The translations under genes and the position numbers were made by a program. Below the pieces are notes generated by a model. That model was not told where the DNA came from and did not search any database. It saw only the letters and a program-made list of their open reading frames with translations. A stretch of 64,000 nucleotides of DNA from Micromonospora sp. NBC_00389 (GTDB lineage: Bacteria > Actinomycetota > Actinomycetes > Mycobacteriales > Micromonosporaceae). The stretch covers positions 6,138,001-6,202,000 of the forward strand of contig NZ_CP107947.1 of assembly GCF_036059255.1 (NCBI RefSeq), written 5' to 3'. This document shows positions 35,715 to 42,294 of the stretch, piece after piece (the stretch's first letter is position 1; every line of letters begins with the position of its first letter).

Positions 35715-36440
35715 TCACGCGCGGGGATGGCTGGTGATGCCGTCCAAGACGGTGGTCAGGTTGTGGTTGAAGGTTTCCTCGGCGTTGAGGTGGGCGCCGT
35801 CGATGACGAGCCGGGCGACCGTGGGGTACCGGCCGGTTTCCAACATGCGGGTGAGGTAGGGGCCGAGGCTGGCCTTCCAGGCGGCTTCATCGGTGCCGGT
35901 GGAACGGGCGGTGCGTCGCTCGGTGACCTCTCTGCGGACCGCTCCGATGATGAAGGCGTTGAGGGCGCTCAAAGCCCGCTGGAGATCGTCGATGCCGCGC
36001 ACGCTGGGGGCCTGGCTCAGCGCCGCCGCGGTCGCTTCACCCACGGCGAGCGCGTGAGGTCCCAAGTGTGGCCTCCCGCCGAGCAGATCGGAAAACCACT
36101 CATGATCAAGGGCGGCGTCGCGGGTCGCGTGGGCGACGGCCAGTACCGTGGCGCGCCACTCGGAGTGCCGGCCGACCTCGGCGATCCGGGCATAGACGAC
36201 GTCGACCATCAGATCGAGCAGTTCGGATCTGTTGGTCACGTAGTCGTAGAGCCGCATCGGGCCGACCCCCAGCTCTTTGCCGATCTTGCGAAGCGACAGT
36301 CCGTCGAGGCCGTGCACGTCGGCTAGCCGAATCGCCGTAGCGGCGATCTTCTCGCGGCTCAACGGCACCGGCGCCGCTCGCGGCTGGGGCTCGGGCCGTT
36401 CCCAAACGGGCATCGGCGCGCTACCGTACGGCGTATCCAT
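35715..36440 (-). CDS. TetR-family regulator
   Basis: A 241-residue repressor with a 30-residue leader and a TetR HTH (about residues 27-75): LSREKIAATAIRLADVHGLDGLSLRKIGKELGVGPMRLYDYVTNRSELLDLMVDVVYA. The C-terminal part resembles the TetR_C (class tetracycline-repressor-like) domain, ending with NAEETFNHNLTTVLDGI. It is divergent from an FAD-dependent monooxygenase gene and the start codons are only 31 bases apart, so it almost certainly represses that gene and itself; both are released by a ligand that is probably a substrate of the oxygenase. Confidence 0.88.
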   Translation of the reverse strand: MDTPYGSAPMPVWERPEPQPRAAPVPLSREKIAATAIRLADVHGLDGLSLRKIGKELGVGPMRLYDYVTNRSELLDLMVDVVYARIAEVGRHSEWRATVLAVAHATRDAALDHEWFSDLLGGRPHLGPHALAVGEATAAALSQAPSVRGIDDLQRALSALNAFIIGAVRREVTERRTARSTGTDEAAWKASLGPYLTRMLETGRYPTVARLVIDGAHLNAEETFNHNLTTVLDGITSHPRA

Positions 36441-36454
36441 GAATACAGCGTACG
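36425..36454. promoter_or_regulatory. TetR operator over the divergent start codons
   Basis: A 12-base inverted repeat with 10 matches (cgtacggcgtat at 36425-36436 and atacagcgtacg at 36443-36454) lies across the TetR start codon and upstream of the monooxygenase start. Its inner gtat/atac dyad is centred on ccatga. It is well placed to control both genes. Confidence 0.65.
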
Positions 36455-36468
36455 CTAAGGGGACGAAG

Positions 36469-37593
36469 ATGAGAATCGCGATTGCCGGTGGCGGCCTTGG
36501 CGGGCTGACGCTGGCACGGATCCTGCATCGGCACGGCATCGATGCGGTGGTGTACGAGCGCGAGGCAAGCCGATCCGCGCGATCGCAAGGCGGCACGCTC
36601 GACCTGCACCCGGAGTCCGGGCAACGGGCCCTGGCCGAGGCGGGCCTCACCGGCCGGTTCCGGTCGGAGGCGCGGCCCGAGGGCGAGGAACATCGCATCG
36701 TCGACCCGACCGGACGGACCCTGGTACACCATGAGCCGCAACCTGGCTCATTCTCCGGACGTCCCGAGATTGACCGGAGCGTACTGCGTGATCTTCTGCT
36801 CGATTCGCTCCCCAGCGGCGCGGTTGCGTGGCGACACCGGCTTGTCGCAGCGACGCCACGACCTGACGGAGGCTGGGGACTCACGTTCGACGGCGGCCAA
36901 AAAATCGACTGCGACATCCTCATCGGTGCCGACGGCGCGCGCTCGGTCGTCCGGTCGCTGCTGACCGACGCGGAAACATCCTATGTGGCCACCTTTGCGG
37001 AGCTGAACATCTGCGACGTCGACCGGCGCCATCCCGATCTCGCCGAGCTGGTCGGCCCCGGGAACCTGTGGTGCGTCGGGGTGAATCAGATCCTGGCAGC
37101 GCAACGCATCGGCGATGGCAGCCTCCGCGTCGGGATCTCGCTGCGCGCAGAGGATCGCCCGATCGACACATATCGCAGCAAGCGTGCCCTGCTGGACATG
37201 TTCGGTGGCTGGCACCCACGCCTCACCGCACTCATCGAGGCCGGCGACAGCGCGCCGACGCCGCGCAGGATCGAAGCGATGCCCATTGGTACGCGCTGGT
37301 CCAGCCGGCCGGGTATCACCCTCATCGGCGACGCCGCGCACCTCATGCCGCCGGTCGGCGAGGGCGCCAACCAGGCCATGCTCGACGCCGCCGAACTCGC
37401 CAGCCGACTCGCCGCCAACCCCGCCGACCCGGCCTCGGCAATTCAGGCGTACGAGGAGGCGATGTTCAGCAGGATCCACCCGATCGCCGAAATGTCCGCA
37501 CGAGTCCAGGCGATGATGCTGTCCCCCACCGCAGCGGAAGACATCATCCGCTTCTTCACGCCCCGGCCCGCCGAACCGGCACCCGCAGACTGA
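36469..37593 (+). CDS. FAD-dependent monooxygenase (TetX-like)
   Basis: A 374-residue flavoprotein of the aromatic-hydroxylase family. The FAD-binding Rossmann motif is MRIAIAGGGLGGLTLARILHRHG (residues 1-23) with E in VVYERE; the DG motif is DILIGADGARSVVRSLL and the second FAD motif is TLIGDAAHLMPPVGEGANQAMLDA (about residue 285). It would use NAD(P)H, FAD and O2 to hydroxylate an aromatic or tetracycline-like compound. ATG at 36469 has AAGGGG 8 bases upstream; an earlier ATG at 36439 overlaps the TetR start. Divergent TetR control suggests a detoxification function. Confidence 0.88.
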   Translation: MRIAIAGGGLGGLTLARILHRHGIDAVVYEREASRSARSQGGTLDLHPESGQRALAEAGLTGRFRSEARPEGEEHRIVDPTGRTLVHHEPQPGSFSGRPEIDRSVLRDLLLDSLPSGAVAWRHRLVAATPRPDGGWGLTFDGGQKIDCDILIGADGARSVVRSLLTDAETSYVATFAELNICDVDRRHPDLAELVGPGNLWCVGVNQILAAQRIGDGSLRVGISLRAEDRPIDTYRSKRALLDMFGGWHPRLTALIEAGDSAPTPRRIEAMPIGTRWSSRPGITLIGDAAHLMPPVGEGANQAMLDAAELASRLAANPADPASAIQAYEEAMFSRIHPIAEMSARVQAMMLSPTAAEDIIRFFTPRPAEPAPAD

Positions 37594-37632
37594 GAACGCG
37601 CTGCGCCTGGCCATCGCACGGGATGGTCCCGC

Positions 37633-37663
37633 TTGACCTTGACACAGTGACAAGCTCTTCACT
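37633..37663 (+). promoter_or_regulatory. MerR-type promoter/operator of the HEAT operon
   Basis: The dyad cttgacacagtgacaag at 37638-37654 is palindromic apart from three central or mismatched positions. It overlaps TTGACC/TTGACA -35-like hexamers (37633 or 37639) and lies before a -10-like ttcact. A dyad set between -35 and -10 with a long 19-base spacer is characteristic of promoters activated by MerR-family proteins, and the second gene of the operon encodes one. Confidence 0.6.
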
Positions 37664-37683
37664 CTGTCAGGGAGGTGGTCCCG

Positions 37684-38352
37684 ATGACCATGCCGAACGA
37701 GGACACGGACGCGATGCGAGCTCTCCAGGGGCTGGCGAACAGCGGCTCGTCGGTGCGGCTGCGGGCAGCGCTGGCGGTCGGCACGAACCCTGACCCCCGG
37801 TTCATCGACAAGCTCATCGAACGATGCGCGATCGAGCCCGACTTTCACGTACGCGAGATGCTGACGTGGGCACTCATCCGACACTCGTCAGCAGTGACGG
37901 TCCCAAGACTCATGGACGAACTTCGCTCGGAGCGTGCGCAGGCACGAAGCCAGGCGTTGCACACGCTGTCCAAGATCGGGGATCGGCAGGCGTGGCCAGC
38001 GATAACACGGGCGCTGCTGACCGACGCCGACGACGAGGTGGCGCGGAGCGCCTGGCGAGCAGCGGTCGTACTCGTGCCCGAAGGTGAAGAGCCCGAGTTG
38101 ACCGGAGTGCTGTCGACACAGCTCGGGCGCGGCAACCGTGAGACGCAGTTGAGCCTCAGCCGGGCGCTGATCGCGCTCGGTGAGGTGATCATGCCGACCC
38201 TGCGCGCCGCGATGACGGATCTCGACCCTCGCGTACGCGCGCACGCGATCGCCACGGAAGGGCTGTTGCGCGACCCGGATGCCGGATTCGAGTTCGCGAT
38301 CGAGGAGGCGAAGCGCGTCGTAGCCCTCGGCAGGGCCGGCCAGGAGGGGTGA
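37684..38352 (+). CDS. HEAT-repeat protein
   Basis: A 222-residue all-helical protein made of HEAT/PBS-lyase-type repeats, for example VREMLTWALIRHSSAVTVPRLMDELRSERAQARSQALHTLSKIGD, AWPAITRALLTDADDEVARSAWRAAVVLVPEGEEPELTGVL and TLRAAMTDLDPRVRAHAIATEGLLRD. Such repeats form protein-binding superhelices. ATG at 37684 follows GGGAGG; GTG at 37675 is an alternative. It is 6 bases before the MerR-HEAT regulator, so they are one operon. It may bind the regulator's HEAT part or another partner; no catalytic motif is seen. Confidence 0.78.
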   Translation: MTMPNEDTDAMRALQGLANSGSSVRLRAALAVGTNPDPRFIDKLIERCAIEPDFHVREMLTWALIRHSSAVTVPRLMDELRSERAQARSQALHTLSKIGDRQAWPAITRALLTDADDEVARSAWRAAVVLVPEGEEPELTGVLSTQLGRGNRETQLSLSRALIALGEVIMPTLRAAMTDLDPRVRAHAIATEGLLRDPDAGFEFAIEEAKRVVALGRAGQEG

Positions 38353-38358
38353 CAGGCA

Positions 38359-39363
38359 GTGTTGATCGGTGAGGTGGCGCGACGGTCCGGGGTCAGCGCC
38401 CGGATGCTCAGGCACTACGACTCGCTCGGCCTGGTGCGGCCGACGGGTCGTACCAACGCTGGCTATCGGGAGTACTCCAGCGAGGACATCCGGCGGATCT
38501 TCCATATCGAGAGCCTGCGGTCATTGGGGCTGTCGCTGCGTGAGGTCGGGCGCGCGCTCGATGATCCCGGCTTCACGCCGTCCGAGCTCGTCGATGACCT
38601 CATCCGCCAGACGCGAAAGCGCATCGCAGATGAGACGGAGCTGCTCACCCGACTCGGTCGGATCGGTGCCGCGGAACCCGCCGGCTGGGAGGACGTCCTC
38701 CAGGTCGTTGCCCTCCTCCAGGCACTGGGGTCGGAGAGTGCCGGGAAGCGCCAGCGCGCGGCCTTGTCCGCAGTCGAGGAGGTTCCGGTACCAGTGGAGG
38801 CACTGGTCGAGGCAGCACTGAGCGAGACGGACCCGAACGTCGCCGGAGCCCTTCGATGGGCTCTGGCGCAATCGGGGGGTGGCGGATTGGCACTGCTGGC
38901 GGAGGGCCTCGGCTCACCCGTGGCCGAGGTGCGGAAGCGTGCCGTCCAGTCCATCGCCGAGATCCCGAACGGTGACGCGACCGCACTGCTGCGGGACGCC
39001 CTCGCGAGCTCCGACATCGTGGTCCGCAGGTATGCAGCTCTGGCGCTCGGGGCACGTGGAGTAGCCGACGCGGTCCCGACGCTCATCGACATGGTCGTCG
39101 AGGAGACGAATGACGTCGATGCAGCCGACGCATTGAGCGCGCTGGCGAGTGACCCCGCGTTAGCGGATCAGATCGCTACCAGGCTCGTTGACCGCCTCGC
39201 CCACGGCACGGGTGAATCGTCTGCCCGTCGACGGCTGACACAGGCGCTCGCGGACATCCCGGGGATCACGACCGCACGGGCCCTCGCAGATCTGTCACAT
39301 GACGAAGACCGTGCCGTTGCGCTTACTGCGACATACATTCTGAAGCTGCGCGACGCGCGGTAA
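38359..39363 (+). CDS. MerR-family regulator fused to HEAT repeats
   Basis: A 334-residue protein. The MerR HTH is at residues 1-70: MLIGEVARRSGVSARMLRHYDSLGLVRPTGRTNAGYREYSSEDIRRI. After a helix (VDDLIRQTRKRIADETELLTRLG) the C-terminal 200 residues are HEAT repeats like those of the preceding protein: VEALVEAALSETDPNVAGALRWALAQ, VAEVRKRAVQSIAEIPNGDATALL and IVVRRYAALALGARGVADAVPTLIDM. The start is GTG at 38359. It probably activates its own operon at the dyad at 37638. The effector is unknown. Confidence 0.85.
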   Translation: MLIGEVARRSGVSARMLRHYDSLGLVRPTGRTNAGYREYSSEDIRRIFHIESLRSLGLSLREVGRALDDPGFTPSELVDDLIRQTRKRIADETELLTRLGRIGAAEPAGWEDVLQVVALLQALGSESAGKRQRAALSAVEEVPVPVEALVEAALSETDPNVAGALRWALAQSGGGGLALLAEGLGSPVAEVRKRAVQSIAEIPNGDATALLRDALASSDIVVRRYAALALGARGVADAVPTLIDMVVEETNDVDAADALSALASDPALADQIATRLVDRLAHGTGESSARRRLTQALADIPGITTARALADLSHDEDRAVALTATYILKLRDAR

Positions 39364-39398
39364 CGGACCGTCACGGTGTGCGGGAAAGGCAGAAGCAC

Positions 39399-39590
39399 CT
39401 ACGACCGCTCGGCGACCTGGGTGACGAACGTGCGCCACGCCGTCGGGCTGAAGGCCAGTGTGCCGCCGTCGCGGTTCTTCGTGTCGCGGACCAGGACGAC
39501 GCCGGGAAGGTTGTCGGCGACCTCCACGCAGTCGCCACCGTTGCCGCCGCTCTTCGTGCTCTTACGCCACCGTGCGCCGGTCATGTCCAT
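39399..39590 (-). CDS. DUF397-domain protein
   Basis: A 63-residue protein with WRKSTKSGGNGGDCVEVADN (residues 8-27), LPGVVLVRDTKNRDGGTLAF and the WRTFV end typical of DUF397. Its start overlaps the end of the XRE(DUF5753) regulator by 10 bases, so it is translationally coupled to it. In the first pair of this window the order is reversed, with the DUF397 gene upstream. Confidence 0.85.
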   Translation of the reverse strand: MDMTGARWRKSTKSGGNGGDCVEVADNLPGVVLVRDTKNRDGGTLAFSPTAWRTFVTQVAERS

Positions 39591-40348
39591 GATCTCGCCG
39601 CTTCTGTGAGGAGTTCCAGGGAGCGCCCTCGGGGAAGGGCCTCACCCCGTATGCGTTCCCACCGCCGCTCCAGCGTACCAATCTCGGACGTCTGGTCGAT
39701 GATTTGCGCACGGGCCTGGCTGTCCACATGCGCCACTCGCGTCCCGTCGGGCAGTTCAGCAAGTGTGAACGGCCCATCGAGTCCTGGATATGTCGCCGTG
39801 TCATGCGGTACGACGTGGAGTTGAACGCTTGGCAGGTCGGCGCAGGCCAGGAGATGGGCAAGTTGCTCGGCCATGAGCGCCCGGTCTCCGGCGGCCGGCC
39901 GACGAATGATCCCCTCGTCGATCACCGCGACGAACAGGGGTCCCCGCTCACGGCTCAGGATCGCTTGCCGGTCAAGACGCGCTGCGACCAACTCGTCAAC
40001 CTCGTCCGGCGCCAGCGCCTGGCCCTTGAAAGTGGCGCGTGCGTACGCCTCGGTCTGGAGCAGGCCCGGAACCCAGGCGAGCTGGAACGCCCGCAGCGCG
40101 ACCGCTTCACGCTCGATGTCGACCCACGGTCGGAACCACACCGGCTCACGGCGGTTGAGCACGTCCGGCCATAGTTCCAGCACGTCCTTCCGGAGGATCT
40201 GTGCTACCTCGGCACGGTGCCGGGTCTGCGGGATGCGCCCAGGGTTTGCCCACCGGGCGACGGTCTTCGGGTGCAGACCGATGCGACCGGCCAGGCTTTC
40301 GGCCGTCTCGCACGCCTCGGCGAGCGCCGCGACGAATGCATGGTTCAT
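39581..40348 (-). CDS. XRE-like regulator with DUF5753 domain
   Basis: A 255-residue protein. The HTH at residues about 5-50 is a shorter type (FVAALAEACETAESLAGRIGLHPKTVARWANPGRIPQTRHR). The DUF5753 domain follows, with FQLAWVPGLLQTEAYARATF, LFVAVIDEGIIRRPAAGDRALMAEQLAHLLA and LHVVPHDTATYPGLDGPFTLAEL. The start is ATG at 40348 with GAAGGGA upstream. The downstream DUF397 gene overlaps. A ggtacgtacc palindrome lies 25 bases upstream and may be its operator. It is divergent from the conserved hypothetical gene at 40562. Confidence 0.85.
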   Translation of the reverse strand: MNHAFVAALAEACETAESLAGRIGLHPKTVARWANPGRIPQTRHRAEVAQILRKDVLELWPDVLNRREPVWFRPWVDIEREAVALRAFQLAWVPGLLQTEAYARATFKGQALAPDEVDELVAARLDRQAILSRERGPLFVAVIDEGIIRRPAAGDRALMAEQLAHLLACADLPSVQLHVVPHDTATYPGLDGPFTLAELPDGTRVAHVDSQARAQIIDQTSEIGTLERRWERIRGEALPRGRSLELLTEAARSWT

Positions 40349-40372
40349 GCCCGCGTCCCTTCGGGAGCAAAT

Positions 40373-40382
40373 GGTACGTACC
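40373..40382. promoter_or_regulatory. Palindromic operator candidate
   Basis: A perfect ggtacgtacc palindrome (flanked a-t) 25 bases upstream of the XRE start codon, in an AT-richer stretch (gaagaaatcatct follows). It may be the target of the XRE regulator. Confidence 0.4.
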
Positions 40383-40489
40383 GAAGAAATCATCTAACGC
40401 TGTGTGATTGTCACGCAACCCTCGGCAGGGTGCTGTGTAGACGGCGCGAGTGGTGGAGGCGACAGAAGCCCGCCGCCCGCGTTCGTGCC

Positions 40490-40533
40490 GGGGGCCCGGC
40501 CGATCCGACGGCGAGCACCGAGGCCGGGCCCCC
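40490..40533 (+). terminator. Hairpin in the leader of the hypothetical gene
   Basis: A perfect 12-bp stem (gggggcccggcc at 40490-40501, partner at 40522-40533) followed by ttccc. It ends 28 bases before the GTG at 40562, so it would lie in the leader of that gene. It could be an attenuator or the terminator of a short upstream transcript. Confidence 0.4.
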
Positions 40534-40561
40534 TTCCCATCACCGGATGCGAGGGGAAGCC

Positions 40562-40888
40562 GTGCCGGACACACCGAAGACGCCCGACGCGAGGCCGAAT
40601 GCCGAGGTGGCAGAGCGGACGATCCAGTCCGGTGACCTGCTGCGCCTGACCCGGGATGCGAGCCCGCAGTTCGTCCGGGCGGTCACCGTCCGCGTGAGCC
40701 GCGTACTGGCCGACCGGCACACCTACCACGGTTGGCTGTGGATCGAGTGCTACGAGCTGGCCCCGCACGGCGACGCGGTAGCCCGTCGCGAGCTGTACCT
40801 GATGCCCGAGGGTGTGCGCTGGCTGACGGCTCCACCCGCCCCGGTCCGTCGGCGCCGGTCGGTCGTACCCCGGCGGGTGACGCTGTGA
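40562..40888 (+). CDS. Conserved hypothetical protein
   Basis: A 108-residue basic protein. The start is GTG at 40562 with GAGGGGAAG upstream; a longer open frame to 40217 lacks a good ribosome site. The core IQSGDLLRLTRDASPQFVRAVTVRVSRVLADRHTYHGWLWIECYEL resembles short proteins seen next to XRE/DUF397 genes in Micromonospora; no known domain is recognised. The C-terminus is Arg-rich (VRRRRSVVPRRV). Role unknown. It is divergent from the XRE gene, and the next small frame overlaps its stop codon. Confidence 0.6.
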   Translation: MPDTPKTPDARPNAEVAERTIQSGDLLRLTRDASPQFVRAVTVRVSRVLADRHTYHGWLWIECYELAPHGDAVARRELYLMPEGVRWLTAPPAPVRRRRSVVPRRVTL

Positions 40889-41337
40889 CCCGCCGCCGGT
40901 CCCTCGCGGCCCACCTGGCGCTGTCAGGCGTGTGGGATCGCCTGGCCGGGCCTCGGCCCGATGACCAGGCCGCTAATCATCGCCCGCGTGAACAGAATTC
41001 TCGCCGTCCTGCACTGCCTTCCGTACCTCGTCGTTCGCCGTTGTCGGGTCGTAGCCGGTGGCGCGAAGGAGGTCGCTGGCGGCGGTACGCAGTTGGGTCA
41101 CCACCGCGTCGCCAAACTCGTCGACCCCCTGGGCTCGGGCTCGGCCAGCCTGGTGGAGGGCAGCGCGCACCGTGTGGCGGGTCCTCTCGGTGGGGCGCCC
41201 GGCGCGGTGCTCACGGCGCAGCAGGTCGACCGCGTCGGCGAGTTTTCCGACGCTGGCGGGCAGGTCGGGCGGAATCGGCTCGTTGTACTGCAACGCCATC
41301 GCCGAGCGGCGGGCCACTCCCCGGCTGTGCTCGATGA
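40885..41337 (+). CDS. Doubtful small open frame coupled to the hypothetical gene
   Basis: The GTG at 40885 overlaps the stop of the previous gene (GTGA), and the first 30 residues (MTRRRSLAAHLALSGVWDRL...) look protein-like. After that the frame runs for about 365 bases antisense to the end of the FUSC-type gene with strongly Arg/Pro/Gly-biased composition, so it is most likely not coding there. A short true gene with its 3' end changed by a frameshift is possible. Listed because of the coupling signal only. Confidence 0.25.
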   Translation: MTRRRSLAAHLALSGVWDRLAGPRPDDQAANHRPREQNSRRPALPSVPRRSPLSGRSRWREGGRWRRYAVGSPPRRQTRRPPGLGLGQPGGGQRAPCGGSSRWGARRGAHGAAGRPRRRVFRRWRAGRAESARCTATPSPSGGPLPGCAR

Positions 41338-42232
41338 CTCGTTCCAGCAGCTGGCTCGCGCGCGCGAACCGCTCCACATCCTGACGGCGCAGCCAACGGG
41401 CCGGCGCGAGGCTGACCACCTCCTCGGCGCCGCTGAGTGCCTGGTGCATCCGATCGAGGTCCGGCCCCATGCCGCGGAGGGCGTCCAACGCGCGAACCGC
41501 CCGCTGCTGATCGCTCGTCGTCAGCGCTGCGGAAACCTCTCGCAACTGACGTGCGAGGCAGTGGAAGATCGGGGCCGCGTCACGGTCGAGGATCCGCATC
41601 GGGTTCAACGGCACCAGCAACGCGACGACCACGATGCCCACCACGCCGCCGACCATCGCCTCCACGATCCGCGGCCACTCCAGGTCCTTCTGAGCCGGAG
41701 CGAGGGCCGCGAGCAGCACCGCCGTGCCGCCGGCCTGGCCGACGGCAGCCCCACTGCGCCCGAACAGCACAAGCGTGGCGAGGATGGCGCATCCGACGAT
41801 GAATCCGGTCTGCCAGAACCCGGTGCCCAGAAAGCTCAGCAGGAAGTCGGTGGTGGCGATGCCGAGCCCGACGCCGAGCAGCAGTTCGACCGTGCGGTGT
41901 GCGCGCTGCCCGAGTGAGGCGACGATCGTGCCGACCGCGGCGGAAGGGGCGAAGATCGGCGCGGGGTTGCCCAGCAGGTCGTGGCCGATCGACCAGGCCA
42001 GAGCCGCAGCGAGGCCCGCCTGCACCGAGATCACCAGGGCGGCTTCCAGTTGGCTCAGCCGCAGTCGTCCCGCCCGGCCACCTCGACCCCGAACCCGAAC
42101 AGCAGTTGCCTTCGCACGTGCCGCCAGCCGGTCGCGCCGTGTCGGGCTGGCGCCCGGCTGACGGCGGCCATCAGGATTCACCGAGCACTCGTACCACGGC
42201 GCAGCTCGGCAGGTCCGGCCAATCCCCAACAT
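40973..42232 (-). CDS. FUSC-family (aromatic-acid exporter-like) membrane protein
   Basis: A 419-residue inner-membrane protein. After a basic N-terminus there is a helix cluster at residues about 60-220: AALVISVQAGLAAALAWSIGHDLLGNPAPIFAPSAAVGTIVA, VELLLGVGLGIATTDFLLSFLG, FIVGCAILATLVLFG, GQAGGTAVLLAALAP and IVEAMVGGVVGIVVVALLVPL. The C-terminal 200 residues are cytoplasmic helices. This matches the FUSC/ArAE half-transporter type. ATG at 42232 has weak AAGAG upstream; GTG at 42181 is possible. It lies 62 bases after the NRPS operon on the same strand; it could be read through from that operon, but a GC hairpin separates them. Confidence 0.78.
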   Translation of the reverse strand: MLGIGRTCRAAPWYECSVNPDGRRQPGASPTRRDRLAARAKATAVRVRGRGGRAGRLRLSQLEAALVISVQAGLAAALAWSIGHDLLGNPAPIFAPSAAVGTIVASLGQRAHRTVELLLGVGLGIATTDFLLSFLGTGFWQTGFIVGCAILATLVLFGRSGAAVGQAGGTAVLLAALAPAQKDLEWPRIVEAMVGGVVGIVVVALLVPLNPMRILDRDAAPIFHCLARQLREVSAALTTSDQQRAVRALDALRGMGPDLDRMHQALSGAEEVVSLAPARWLRRQDVERFARASQLLERVIEHSRGVARRSAMALQYNEPIPPDLPASVGKLADAVDLLRREHRAGRPTERTRHTVRAALHQAGRARAQGVDEFGDAVVTQLRTAASDLLRATGYDPTTANDEVRKAVQDGENSVHAGDD

Positions 42233-42247
42233 GATCTCTTACGCGAT

Positions 42248-42287
42248 GGGTGCCGCCGCAGTGCCGTGCGGCACCGCGGTGGCACCC
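42248..42287 (-). terminator. GC-rich hairpin after the NRPS operon
   Basis: Arms gggtgcc (42248-42254) and ggcaccc (42281-42287) enclose a second small stem (gtgcc/ggcac, 42261-42274), giving a branched GC structure directly after the NRPS stop codon and just before the FUSC start codon. It may end the operon, but no U-tract is present. Confidence 0.35.
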
Positions 42288-42294
42288 GCACCCG

